Assembly (NCBI RefSeq): GCF_900108295.1
Contig: NZ_FNWK01000002.1
Location: 496,001-560,000, forward strand
Reading direction: 5' to 3'
Length of the DNA stretch: 64,000 bases
From: Sphingopyxis sp. YR583
GTDB taxonomy: Bacteria; Pseudomonadota; Alphaproteobacteria; Sphingomonadales; Sphingomonadaceae
A program made the translations under genes and the position numbers. Shown piece by piece: positions 53,045 through 61,847 of the stretch. Each line of letters starts with the position of its first letter. Position 1 is the first letter of the stretch. The notes under the pieces are model-generated. The model saw only the letters and a list, made by a program, of their open reading frames with translations. It searched no databases and had not been told where the DNA came from.

Positions 53045-54637
53045 TCAACCCGCGTCGGCGAACACGCGTTCCTTGGTCGCGGTGAAGCGGATCGACGGAT
53101 TGCGCTGGGTCACATAGCCGACCTCCCACGCGTCCTTCGCCATGAAGACCGGCGCGCCGTCGCGGTCGGTCGCCGCGGCGCCGCGGTTGTCCGACTGGAA
53201 CGCCTTGAGCGCCGCAGCATCGTCGCTTGCGATCCAGCGTGCGGTATCCCACGGCGACTGCTCGAGCTTCGCCTCGACCTTATATTCGGCCTCGAGCCGG
53301 CTGATCAGCACGTCCAATTGGAGCTGCCCGACGACGCCGACGATCATGTTCGAACCGATTTCGGGATAGAAGACCTGGATGATCCCCTCCTCGGCCATAT
53401 CGTCAAGCGCTTTCCTGAGTTGCTTGGTCTTCGTCGGGTCGACCAGCGCGACGCGGCGCAGGATTTCGGGCGCGAAGTTCGGCAGGCCGGTGATCGTGAT
53501 ATCGCTGCGTTCGGACAGTGTGTCGCCGACGCGCAAAGTGCCATGGTTCGGAATGCCGATGATGTCGCCCGGAAACGCCTCTTCGGCCATTTCGCGGTCC
53601 TGCGCAAGGAACAGCATCGGGCGGCTGATCGCGATCGCCTTGCCCGTGCCGCCCTGCATCAGGCGCATGCCGCGTTCGAACTTGCCCGAGCAGAGCCGCA
53701 TGAACGCGATGCGGTCGCGGTGCGCGGGGTTCATGTTCGCCTGCACCTTGAACACGAAACCGGTCACGGCGTCATCGTCGGGCTGGACCGGCGCAGGCTC
53801 GGCGGGCTGCGGCTGCGGCCCCGGCGCATGGCTGGCGAGCCCCGCGAGCAGATCGACGACACCGAATTCCTTGAGCGCCGATCCGAAGAACACCGGCGTC
53901 AGGTCGCCGTTGCGGTACGCCGCGCCATCGAACGGCGCGTAGCAAGCCGACGCCAGCTCGGTCTCTTCCCTGAGCAGCGCCATTGCGTCGCCGCTGAGCC
54001 TTGCGGCAAGACGCGGATCGTCGAGACCGTCGACCGCAATGCGCTCACCTTCATACATGCGCGAGGCGTCGCCGCCGGGCACCATCAGCGCCGGGTCGAC
54101 AAGGTCGTAAATGCCTTCGAACTGCCCGCCCATGCCCGCGGGCCAGTTCATCGGGCAGACGTCGAGTGCCAGCCGGTCGGCAACCTCGTCGAGCAATTCG
54201 AACGGAGTCTGTCCCTCGCGGTCGACCTTGTTGATGAAGGTGATGATCGGTACCGAACGCAGACGGCACACCTCGAACAGCTTCAATGTCTGCGGCTCGA
54301 TACCCTTCGCGGCGTCGATCACCATCACCGCGCTGTCGACGGCGGTGAGGGTACGATAGGTATCCTCGCTGAAATCTTCGTGTCCCGGTGTGTCGAGCAG
54401 ATTGAAGATCAATCCGGCATGTTCGAAGGTCATCACCGACGAGGTCACCGAAATCCCGCGCTGCTGCTCGATCTTCATCCAGTCGGAACGCGCGCGCCGC
54501 GCAGCGCCGCGTGCCTTGACCTCACCCGCGATATGGATCGCGCCGCCGGCGACGAGCAATTTCTCGGTCAGCGTCGTCTTGCCCGCGTCGGGGTGCGAGA
54601 TGATGGCGAAGGTACGGCGGTCGGGATGTTTGGACAT
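53045..54637 (-). CDS. prfC: Peptide chain release factor 3
   Basis: 530 aa GTPase that recycles RF1/RF2 after termination. The G1 motif is AIISHPDAGKTTLTEKLL, switch II NLLDTPGHEDFSEDTYR, and G4 FINKVDREGQ. Domains II and III continue to RFTATKERVFADAG. The family distinguishes it from EF-G by length and the SDWMKIEQQRGISVTSSV stretch. ATG 54637 gives the expected start (MSKHPDRRTFAIIS); an upstream in-frame ATG at 54775 adds non-family sequence. It diverges from a small exported protein gene. Confidence 0.96.
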   Translation of the reverse strand: MSKHPDRRTFAIISHPDAGKTTLTEKLLVAGGAIHIAGEVKARGAARRARSDWMKIEQQRGISVTSSVMTFEHAGLIFNLLDTPGHEDFSEDTYRTLTAVDSAVMVIDAAKGIEPQTLKLFEVCRLRSVPIITFINKVDREGQTPFELLDEVADRLALDVCPMNWPAGMGGQFEGIYDLVDPALMVPGGDASRMYEGERIAVDGLDDPRLAARLSGDAMALLREETELASACYAPFDGAAYRNGDLTPVFFGSALKEFGVVDLLAGLASHAPGPQPQPAEPAPVQPDDDAVTGFVFKVQANMNPAHRDRIAFMRLCSGKFERGMRLMQGGTGKAIAISRPMLFLAQDREMAEEAFPGDIIGIPNHGTLRVGDTLSERSDITITGLPNFAPEILRRVALVDPTKTKQLRKALDDMAEEGIIQVFYPEIGSNMIVGVVGQLQLDVLISRLEAEYKVEAKLEQSPWDTARWIASDDAAALKAFQSDNRGAAATDRDGAPVFMAKDAWEVGYVTQRNPSIRFTATKERVFADAG

Positions 54638-54714
54638 GGCGCGGGCGCCTAGCAGGTGGCGCGAGATGTGGAAAGAGGCTGGCGTCGGCGCCGCCTTCAC
54701 CGCATGATCGCACC

Positions 54715-55353
54715 ATGCGTACCCTGCTTCTCGCCGCTGTCCTGATCGCCGCGCCGGCAATGGCGCAGGATTCACCCTTCATTGGTGAATATGGCCTCGC
54801 CGAAGGGCCAGATGTCGGCGGCGGCCTGCTCATCCGGAACGACGGACGTTTTCAGTATTTCCTCGCCGCCGGCGCGCTCGACGAACGTGCCGAGGGGGGC
54901 TGGGAAATGCGCAGCGAGCGCATCTGCCTGACCACCGATCCGAAACCGGTGCCCCCGGCGATGAAAAAAGGCCCGCCGATCGAGGTCGAGGGTGCCGTCC
55001 CCACGCTGCTCGTCACCTGGCCCAATGGCAAAGGCATTCCCGGCGTCGATTTCACGATCGGCTTCGACAGCGGCGACCCCATCGAGGATTATACGCAAGT
55101 TTATGGCTGGACGATGCCCGAGGATGACAAGCGCATCCCGCGATGGGTCGAGGTCCGCGAGGCGATCTATGACATCACTGCACCGCGCTATGAACTGACC
55201 GGCGCCGACGAAGGCAAGTTGCGCGTGATCATCGTTCCCAACGATATCGGCGTGGTCGATTTCGATGGCACCTGCGCGGACAAGACCGAACGCGGGCTGA
55301 CGCTGCATCGCGGCGAAGGCGATATGCGGTTCGTGCGATTTGGCAGCGAATGA
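54715..55353 (+). CDS. Exported protein of unknown function
   Basis: 212 aa with signal peptide MRTLLLAAVLIAAPAMAQDS. The mature protein is acidic, with IGEYGLAEGPDVGGGLLIRN and YFLAAGALDERAEGGWEMRS suggesting a beta-rich fold. Two cysteines (ERICLTTD; DGTCADKTE) may pair. No family is recognised. It is followed by the lower-GC islet. Confidence 0.78.
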   Translation: MRTLLLAAVLIAAPAMAQDSPFIGEYGLAEGPDVGGGLLIRNDGRFQYFLAAGALDERAEGGWEMRSERICLTTDPKPVPPAMKKGPPIEVEGAVPTLLVTWPNGKGIPGVDFTIGFDSGDPIEDYTQVYGWTMPEDDKRIPRWVEVREAIYDITAPRYELTGADEGKLRVIIVPNDIGVVDFDGTCADKTERGLTLHRGEGDMRFVRFGSE

Positions 55354-55382
55354 ACGAAGCGGCAGCGGTTGATCGCTTCATT

Positions 55383-55451
55383 CTTCGCTTAAGTAGACAA
55401 AAGATACGGATGGACCGCACGTTTGTGTCTCCTTTGTCGCTTTAAGCGAAG
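55383..55451. repeat. 69-base imperfect palindrome in lower-GC islet
   Basis: The outer arms CTTCGCTTAA (55383-55392) and TTAAGCGAAG (55442-55451) match perfectly. An inner pair GACAAA (55396-55401) and TTTGTC (55433-55438) extends the stem with a 3-base mismatch. It can form one long hairpin. It may be the terminator of the preceding gene or the remains of a small mobile element. Confidence 0.5.
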
Positions 55452-55589
55452 GGGTGGATATCGACAAAATCAAAGAGCCAAGCCCGAGGCTGGCACAGCG
55501 AAATAATGTAGGAAAGCCACATTTTTTAGGGAGCGAGGGTCCGCTTTGGAGTAGGAAGCTGACATGGGTATCGATAGTGAGTTCCGGCA

Positions 55590-55958
55590 ATGAGTAAACC
55601 GTGGTCAGACGAAGATCGCTCCCGGATGAGGGCCGAACTTGGCTTCCTAAAATGGGAAGCGATGGGGCATTTCTTTAGCGATGGAGACTACCTCGGCTTC
55701 AACCAATCCGATTATCGGGGCGCAATTGCCGAGTATGAGAAGGCGTGGGAGCTACTGAGCAGCGGGTGGCAGCAACAGACGGGTGGCGCGGATATCCTTG
55801 AGGGTATTGCCGACTTTGCATTGCGCTCGGAAGATCCGGATCTTGCTGCCGAGATACTGGACAGCCTTTTGCCTCGCGTAAACCGAATTGCCGAGACCTC
55901 TTTGCGAGATGCGTGCGACAAACTTGCGCGACTAGCCAGTCAGCGGCCTCAAGATTGA
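55590..55958 (+). CDS. Hypothetical small protein in lower-GC islet
   Basis: 122 aa, acidic and probably all-helical (YRGAIAEYEKAWELLSSGWQ; LRSEDPDLAAEILDSLLPRV), with a weak TPR-like look. No signal peptide or membrane segment. Codon use and local base composition are visibly less GC-rich than neighbouring genes, as is the 236-base region before it. It may have been acquired by transfer. No family is recognised. A partner gene is not obvious. Confidence 0.72.
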   Translation: MSKPWSDEDRSRMRAELGFLKWEAMGHFFSDGDYLGFNQSDYRGAIAEYEKAWELLSSGWQQQTGGADILEGIADFALRSEDPDLAAEILDSLLPRVNRIAETSLRDACDKLARLASQRPQD

Positions 55959-55995
55959 ACGCTTGCTGATTTCCGAAACCGGTCGAAACCGCCCC

Positions 55996-56679
55996 TTACC
56001 CTTCGCTCTCGCTGATATCCTCGAGCATCTCGGCGTCGAGCACGCGCACGCGCCCCTGTTCGAGCGAGATCACGCCCGATTCCTCCCAGCTTTTGAGCTG
56101 GCGGTTGATATGTTCGCGGCTCATGCCCGCGAAGTTGCCGAGTTCGGTCTGGCTGAGCTCGACGCGCTGCGACGTTTCGACATCCTTGCGGATCAGGCGC
56201 TTCAGGTACCGCGCTAGCCGCGGGCCCGAAGCATAGGCACGGTCGCTCTCGATCGTCTGATCGGCGGTGCGCAGCCGCCGCGCGAGTTGCTGCATCAGCG
56301 ACCAGGTAAATTCGGGATGGCTCGCGGCGAAATCCTTGAGCGCATTGCGACCGAGCTGGAGCGCGCTCCCCGCGCTCGTCGCGGTTACCGATGCGGTGCG
56401 TTCGCCGCCGTCGAGCAGCGCGATTTCGCCCAGCACGGCGCCCGGTTCAGCATAAGCGAGCACGATCTCGCGCCCGCCCGAGGTCAGCATCGACACGCGC
56501 GCCGTGCCCTCGGTCAGGATCAGCATCATGTCGCCCGGGTCGCCCTGGACGAGCAGTTCCTTGCCCTTGACGAAATTGACCTGCACCGCGCGGCTGGCGA
56601 TTTCGGCCCAATCTTCGACCGTCAGCCCGGAAAAGATGCTGTCGGGGCCCTGCAATTCGGCGAGTCTCGCGTGATCCAT
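55996..56679 (-). CDS. Crp/Fnr-family transcriptional regulator
   Basis: 227 aa. The cyclic-nucleotide-binding fold is at about 15-135 (KELLVQGDPGDMMLILTEGT; GAVLGEIALLDGGERTASVT), and the winged HTH is C-terminal (ELGNFAGMSREHINRQLKSW). I see no cysteines, so it cannot be an FNR-type iron-sulfur oxygen sensor. The GE-LDGGER stretch resembles CRP-like phosphate-binding cassettes, but the ligand is uncertain. It follows pyrG by 25 bases on the same strand and may be cotranscribed. Confidence 0.93.
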   Translation of the reverse strand: MDHARLAELQGPDSIFSGLTVEDWAEIASRAVQVNFVKGKELLVQGDPGDMMLILTEGTARVSMLTSGGREIVLAYAEPGAVLGEIALLDGGERTASVTATSAGSALQLGRNALKDFAASHPEFTWSLMQQLARRLRTADQTIESDRAYASGPRLARYLKRLIRKDVETSQRVELSQTELGNFAGMSREHINRQLKSWEESGVISLEQGRVRVLDAEMLEDISESEG

Positions 56680-56704
56680 TGCCCCTAAACCCCTTTTGCC
56701 CGGC

Positions 56705-58336
56705 CTAGACCAGTCGGCTCTGCTTTACCGCCGCCTCGATGAAACCCGCGAACAAGGGATGCGGGTCGAACGGCTTCGACTTGAGTTCCGGATGGAACTG
56801 GACCCCGATAAACCACGGATGGTCCGGGCGCTCAACGATTTCCGGCAACATGCCGTCGGGCGACATGCCCGAAAAGACGAGACCGCCCTTCTCCAGGCTC
56901 TCGCGATAGGCGCCATTGACCTCGTAACGGTGGCGATGGCGTTCGCTGATGTCGTTCGCGCCATAAACACTCGCAACATGGCTGTTCGGCGACAGCTTCG
57001 CTTCATAGGCGCCGAGCCGCATCGTACCGCCGAGGTCGGTGTCGGCCCCGCGCTTCTGCAGGCCTTCGTCGCTCATCCACTCGGTGATCATGCCGACGAC
57101 GGGCTCGTCGGTCGGGCCGAATTCGGTGCTCGACGCATCCGCGATGCCGCTCGTGTTCCGCGCCGCCTCGATGCACGCCATCTGCATGCCGAGGCAGATG
57201 CCGAAGAAGGGCACATTGCGTTCGCGCGCGAAGCGCACGCTCGAAATCTTGCCCTCCGACCCGCGCTCGCCGAAGCCGCCGGGGACGAGGATGCCGTGCA
57301 TCGGTTCGAGATTGGCGGCGAGATCCTCGTCGCGTTCGAACATTTCGGCGTCGAGCCAGCGGATATTGACCTTGACCCGATGCGCCATGCCGCCGTGGAC
57401 CAAGGCCTCGTTCAGCGACTTATAGGCGTCGGGCAGCGACACATATTTGCCGACGACGCCGATCGTGACCTCACCCTCGGGATGCTGCTTGCGGTCCATG
57501 ATGTCGTACCAGCGCGAAAGGTCGGGCGCGGGCGCGTCGTGGATGCCAAACGCACGCAGAACCTCGTTGTCGAGCCCTTCGCCATGATATTGGACGGGGA
57601 CCGAATAGATGCTGTCGGCGTCGAGCGCGGGGATCACCGCTTCCTTGCGGACGTTGCAGAAGAGCGCGATTTTCGCGCGCTCGCTCTCGGGCAGCGGCTT
57701 TTCGCAGCGGCAGAGCAGGATATCGGGCTGGACGCCGAGCGAGGCGAGTTCGCGCACGCTATGCTGCGTCGGCTTGGTCTTGAGCTCGCCCGCAGCCGCG
57801 ATGTACGGCACCAGCGTGACATGGACCGAGATCGCGTTTTCGCGTCCCTCTTCATTCTTGAGCTGACGGATCGCCTCGATGAACGGCAGCGATTCGATAT
57901 CGCCGACGGTGCCGCCAATCTCGCACAGCACGAAATCGAGGTCGTCGATTTCGGCGCGCGCAAATTCCTTGATCGCGTCGGTGACGTGCGGGACGACCTG
58001 CACCGTGGCGCCTAGATAGTCGCCGCGACGCTCCTTGGCGATGATGCCCTGATAGATGCGGCCCGAGGTGACATTGTCGCTCTGCCGCGCAGCAACGCCG
58101 GTAAAGCGTTCATAATGGCCGAGATCGAGGTCGGTTTCGGCGCCGTCGTCGGTCACATAGACCTCGCCGTGCTGATAGGGCGACATCGTGCCCGGATCGA
58201 CATTCAGATAGGGATCGAACTTCCGGATACGGACACGATAGCCACGCGCCTGCAACAAGGCTGCGAGGCTAGCCGCCATCAAACCTTTGCCAAGCGAGGA
58301 GACCACGCCGCCGGTGATAAAAATGAACCGCGCCAT
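56705..58336 (-). CDS. pyrG: CTP synthase
   Basis: 543 aa enzyme that makes CTP from UTP with glutamine. The N-terminal amidoligase has [20 protein letters not shown] (P-loop) and the metal-binding region; the C-terminal glutamine amidotransferase has GICLGMQMA (nucleophile Cys) and late HPE (QFHPELKS). Length is standard. The gene lies in the conserved order tpiA-secG-pyrG. Two hairpins sit between secG and pyrG. Confidence 0.97.
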   Translation of the reverse strand: MARFIFITGGVVSSLGKGLMAASLAALLQARGYRVRIRKFDPYLNVDPGTMSPYQHGEVYVTDDGAETDLDLGHYERFTGVAARQSDNVTSGRIYQGIIAKERRGDYLGATVQVVPHVTDAIKEFARAEIDDLDFVLCEIGGTVGDIESLPFIEAIRQLKNEEGRENAISVHVTLVPYIAAAGELKTKPTQHSVRELASLGVQPDILLCRCEKPLPESERAKIALFCNVRKEAVIPALDADSIYSVPVQYHGEGLDNEVLRAFGIHDAPAPDLSRWYDIMDRKQHPEGEVTIGVVGKYVSLPDAYKSLNEALVHGGMAHRVKVNIRWLDAEMFERDEDLAANLEPMHGILVPGGFGERGSEGKISSVRFARERNVPFFGICLGMQMACIEAARNTSGIADASSTEFGPTDEPVVGMITEWMSDEGLQKRGADTDLGGTMRLGAYEAKLSPNSHVASVYGANDISERHRHRYEVNGAYRESLEKGGLVFSGMSPDGMLPEIVERPDHPWFIGVQFHPELKSKPFDPHPLFAGFIEAAVKQSRLV

Positions 58337-58365
58337 GGGAGGAAAGACTTACTCAACGGGAGGGG

Positions 58366-58413
58366 GACGGCGCAAGCCGTCGAATCGCTTCCGGCGGAAA
58401 TAATTTCCGCCGG
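58366..58413 (-). repeat. Tandem hairpins between secG and pyrG
   Basis: Inverted repeats GACGGC-GCAA-GCCGTC (58366-58381) and CCGGCGGAAA-TAA-TTTCCGCCGG (58391-58413) lie in the 107-base secG-pyrG gap. Neither has a T-run on the minus strand. They could be a terminator, an RNA-processing site, or a control element in the pyrG leader. Confidence 0.5.
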
Positions 58414-58443
58414 GCGGGCTTAAGTGGAGGCCGAAGCCGCCGG

Positions 58444-58887
58444 TTATTTCTTGGCGGGCGGTGCCTGCGCGGGAGCCGGAGCGGCATCCTGGCTTGCCGC
58501 CGCCGCGGCAGCGGCCGCCAGCGGATCGTCGCTCGGCACCGCCGGCGCCGCATTGGCAGGGGCCTGCTGCGCCGGACCGGTCAGCGACGAAGCGGGCGCG
58601 CCGCTTGCCGGCTGTGCCGCCTTCGACAGCGAGGTATCGATCGTCGATCCGCTGCGACCGACCGAGGCCATCGCGGCGAGGACGATCGACAGCGCGACGA
58701 ACGCGGTCGCGAGGATCGTCGTCGCGCGGGTCATGAAGTCCGCCGCACCGCGTGCCGAAAGCAGGCCCGCAGGGCTGCCCCCGACGCCGAGGCCGCCACC
58801 TTCCGATTTCTGCATCAGAATGACGCCGATCATCACCGCAGCGACGAGCGCTTGCAGGACGAGGATGAAGGTGAAGAGGCTGGACAT
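58444..58887 (-). CDS. secG: Protein translocase subunit SecG
   Basis: 147 aa from ATG 58887 (ATG 58890 is possible; GGGA is upstream). Two membrane helices (about 4-24 and 52-75) flank QKSEGGGLGVGGSPAGLL, the SecG loop signature. The C-terminal 70 residues are an Ala/Pro/Ser-rich tail, typical of alphaproteobacterial SecG, longer than the E. coli form. It works with SecYE in the inner membrane. tpiA is 73 bases upstream. Confidence 0.94.
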   Translation of the reverse strand: MSSLFTFILVLQALVAAVMIGVILMQKSEGGGLGVGGSPAGLLSARGAADFMTRATTILATAFVALSIVLAAMASVGRSGSTIDTSLSKAAQPASGAPASSLTGPAQQAPANAAPAVPSDDPLAAAAAAAASQDAAPAPAQAPPAKK

Positions 58888-58960
58888 CATATTTTCCCGA
58901 ACTTGCGCGGCCTCAAACGGTCCGCGCCCGCGGCGCACATAGAGACGAAGCGGCTTCGCT

Positions 58961-59713
58961 TCAACCCGCGAGTGTCGCCGCCGCAGCGATGATTGGCACG
59001 AACTTCGCCGCGGTCAGGCTTGCACCGCCGACGAGCGCGCCGTCGACATCGCCCGCATCGAGCAGCTCGGCGGCATTGTCGCCATTGACCGATCCGCCGT
59101 AAAGAATGCGCATATCCCCGGCCGCACCACCGAAGCGCGCCGAAAGCGCGCCGCGGATCGCGCCGTGCATCGCCGCCACATCGCCGACGGTCGGGACCAG
59201 CCCGGTCCCGATCGCCCAGATCGGCTCATAGGCGATGGCGAGCCGCTGCGGATCGAAGTCGTCCGGCACCGATCCCGCGATCTGCGCGAGCACGAAGTCG
59301 ATGGCGCCGCCCGATTCGCGCACTTCGCGCGGTTCGCCGACGCACAGGATCACCGACAGTCCGGCGGCGAGCCCGGCTTCGGCCTTGGCGCGCACATCGG
59401 CGTCGCTTTCGTCAAACCCTTCGCGGCGTTCGCTATGCCCGACGATCACGACGCTCGCCCCGATGTCGGTCAGCATCTCCGCCGCGACCGAGCCGGTGAA
59501 GGCGCCCGACGCCGCGCTGTGGCAATCCTGACCGCCGACGGCCTTGCCCGGCGCTGCGGCGATCATCGCGCCGATCAGCGTGAAGGGCGGGCAGATCGCG
59601 ACATCGACGGCGCCATGCCCCTCCGCCGCAGCGAAGATCGCCTGCGCTTCGCCGATCGCGGCCGAAAGCCCGTTCATCTTCCAGTTGCCGACCACATATT
59701 TGCGCCGCGTCAT
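58961..59713 (-). CDS. tpiA: Triosephosphate isomerase
   Basis: 250 aa glycolytic and gluconeogenic enzyme interconverting dihydroxyacetone phosphate and glyceraldehyde-3-phosphate. Catalytic Lys lies in VVGNWKMNG (Lys12), His in VIVGHSERRE, and Glu in AYEPIWAIGTG. The phosphate loop YGGSVNGDNAAEL is near the C-terminus. It is the first gene of tpiA-secG-pyrG and diverges from ppiD. Confidence 0.97.
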   Translation of the reverse strand: MTRRKYVVGNWKMNGLSAAIGEAQAIFAAAEGHGAVDVAICPPFTLIGAMIAAAPGKAVGGQDCHSAASGAFTGSVAAEMLTDIGASVVIVGHSERREGFDESDADVRAKAEAGLAAGLSVILCVGEPREVRESGGAIDFVLAQIAGSVPDDFDPQRLAIAYEPIWAIGTGLVPTVGDVAAMHGAIRGALSARFGGAAGDMRILYGGSVNGDNAAELLDAGDVDGALVGGASLTAAKFVPIIAAAATLAG

Positions 59714-59893
59714 CTATCGCGTCTCCCTTTGTTCGAACCTTACCCATCGCCCTAGCGGCGCACGGGCGTGATAGGCAAGCGGCGTCGCGCACGCATGAAA
59801 AGCCCCTTTCCGGCCTTGATGCGGCCCCGCCTCCCGCCTAAAGCAACGCGCTATCGCGCTTGAAACGCGCCCTGCCGAAAGAATGCCCGTTCC

Positions 59894-61840
59894 ATGATTA
59901 CCGCCATCCGCGCCATGTTCTCCTCGACGATCGGCAAATTCCTCGCCCTCGCCTTCGTCGTCCTCGTCGGGCTTGCCTTTGCGCTGGGCGACGTCACCGG
60001 CAATGCGAACTTCGGCGGCATCGGCGGCGCGAATGTCGCAAAGGTCGGCAGCGAACAGATCGGCGTCGGCGAACTGCGCGACCGGGCGCGGCAAGCCTAT
60101 GATCAGGCGCGTCAGCGTCAGCCGGGGCTGACGATGGCGGCGTTCGTCGAAGGCGGCGGGCTCGATCAGGTGCTCGACCAGCTCGTCGAGGGCAGCGCTT
60201 TCGACCAGTTCGCGACGGACCTCGGCTTCAGCGTCAGCAAGCGGCTGATCGACGGGCGTATCGCCGACCTGCCGGCATTCGCCGGCGTGTCGGGCAAATT
60301 CGACCAGAAGGTCTTCGAAAATTTCCTGCGCCAGAACGGCCTGACCGAAACCCAGCTTCGCCGCGACCTGCGCCAGCAGATCCTGCTCGAACAGCTCGCC
60401 GCGCCGATCGCGATGATGCCGCGGATCGCTTCGGGCATGGCGCAGCCCTATGCCGCGCTGTTGATGGAACAGCGCCGCGGTCAGGCGACTTTCATCCCGG
60501 CGAGCCCCTTCGCGCCGACCGCCGATCCCGGCGACGCCGCGCTCCAGAAATTCCTGTCGCAGAACAAGGCCAAGTTCACCGTGCCCGAACGCCGCGTGAT
60601 CCAGTACGCGCTGTTCGACCGCAGCGCGGTTCCGGTTCCCGCCGTCACCGACGCCGAAATCGCCAAGGTGTACAAGGATAGTGCCGCGCAATTCGCCGCG
60701 AGCGAGACGCGCCGTTTCGCGCAGGTGATCGTTCCCGATCAGGCCGCAGCGAACGCGCTGGCCGCCAAGGTTCGCGGCGGCACCCCGCTCGCCGCGGCGG
60801 CGCAAGCCGCCGGCCTCTCGGCCTCGACCACCGGCGACCTCACCCAGTCGGCCTATGCCGCGACGAGCAGCGCCGCAGCAGCCAAGGCCGCTTTTGCCGC
60901 CAAGCGCGGCGATGTCGTCGGCCCCCTGCAGACCGGTCTCGGCTGGACCGTCGCGCGCGTCGAGGATGTGACCAGCAAGCCCGCGCGCAGCCTTGCCGAC
61001 GCCAGCGCCGAAATCCGCACCGAACTTGCCAAGAACAAGGCGAACGAAGCGATCGTCGATTATTATAACGCGATCCAGGATGCCGTGAACGGCGGCGCGT
61101 CGGCCGAGGAAATCGCCGCCGACCGCAAGCTCCAGCTCGTCGAGACGCCGGCAATCCTGCCGAGCGGACGCGCGCCCGGCCAGCCCGCATTCACCCCCGC
61201 TCCCGAACTCGCGCCGCTCGTCGCGCAGGCGTTTCAGGCGGCCGGCGAAGGCGAAGGCCATATCGCAACGCTCGTCGAGAACGAGAAATTCGCCGTTTAT
61301 GCCGTGAAGTCGATCGTCGCCGCAGCGCCGCCGCCGTTCACCCAGATCCGCGCCGACCTGCTCAGCGAATGGCGCTTTGCCGAGGGGCAAAAGGTCGCCC
61401 GCGACAAGGCGCGTGCGATCGTCAAGGCCGTCGAAGGCGGCAAGGGCCTGAACGAAGCCGTCGCAGCCGCCGGCCCGAACATCGGCTCTGTCCAGACGAT
61501 CGGCGGCCGCCGCGCCGAACTCGGTGCGGACGGAAAGCCCGTATCGCCCGATCTCGCGCTGCTTTTCTCGATGGCGAAGGGCAGTGTGAAGACGCTCGAG
61601 ATTCCGGGCAATCGCGGCTGGATGGTGATCGCGCTCAACGACGTCCAGCGTCCTGATCCGAAGACGATCGAACCGGCGCGCGTCGCCGCGATCGCCCAGC
61701 CGCTCGCTCCCGCGTTTGGCAACGAACTGATCGAGCAACTCGCAGCCGAAGCAAAGCGCCGCGTCGGCGTCACGATCAACAAGAAGCTCGTCGACCAGCT
61801 GCGCGCGGAGCTGACCGGCAACGCGCCGGTCAACGAATAA
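59894..61840 (+). CDS. ppiD: PpiD/SurA-type peptidyl-prolyl isomerase, membrane-anchored
   Basis: 648 aa. One N-terminal helix (FLALAFVVLVGLAFALG, about 16-32) anchors a periplasmic region. The SurA_N-type domain (about 48-190) has NVAKVGSEQIGVGELRDRAR and QNGLTETQLRRDLRQQILLE; parvulin-like rotamase sequence follows (RRFAQVIVPDQAAANALAAK). In many alphaproteobacteria ppiD sits directly before trpE, as here (7-base gap). It helps fold exported and outer-membrane proteins. Confidence 0.93.
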   Translation: MITAIRAMFSSTIGKFLALAFVVLVGLAFALGDVTGNANFGGIGGANVAKVGSEQIGVGELRDRARQAYDQARQRQPGLTMAAFVEGGGLDQVLDQLVEGSAFDQFATDLGFSVSKRLIDGRIADLPAFAGVSGKFDQKVFENFLRQNGLTETQLRRDLRQQILLEQLAAPIAMMPRIASGMAQPYAALLMEQRRGQATFIPASPFAPTADPGDAALQKFLSQNKAKFTVPERRVIQYALFDRSAVPVPAVTDAEIAKVYKDSAAQFAASETRRFAQVIVPDQAAANALAAKVRGGTPLAAAAQAAGLSASTTGDLTQSAYAATSSAAAAKAAFAAKRGDVVGPLQTGLGWTVARVEDVTSKPARSLADASAEIRTELAKNKANEAIVDYYNAIQDAVNGGASAEEIAADRKLQLVETPAILPSGRAPGQPAFTPAPELAPLVAQAFQAAGEGEGHIATLVENEKFAVYAVKSIVAAAPPPFTQIRADLLSEWRFAEGQKVARDKARAIVKAVEGGKGLNEAVAAAGPNIGSVQTIGGRRAELGADGKPVSPDLALLFSMAKGSVKTLEIPGNRGWMVIALNDVQRPDPKTIEPARVAAIAQPLAPAFGNELIEQLAAEAKRRVGVTINKKLVDQLRAELTGNAPVNE

Positions 61841-61847
61841 TCCGGCG

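Noticed and set aside
55383..55451. Integron attC site
   Set aside because: The arms GCTTAAG and TTTAAGC only partly resemble attC core sites; the GTT needed at the cleavage site is missing, and there is no integrase or further cassette.
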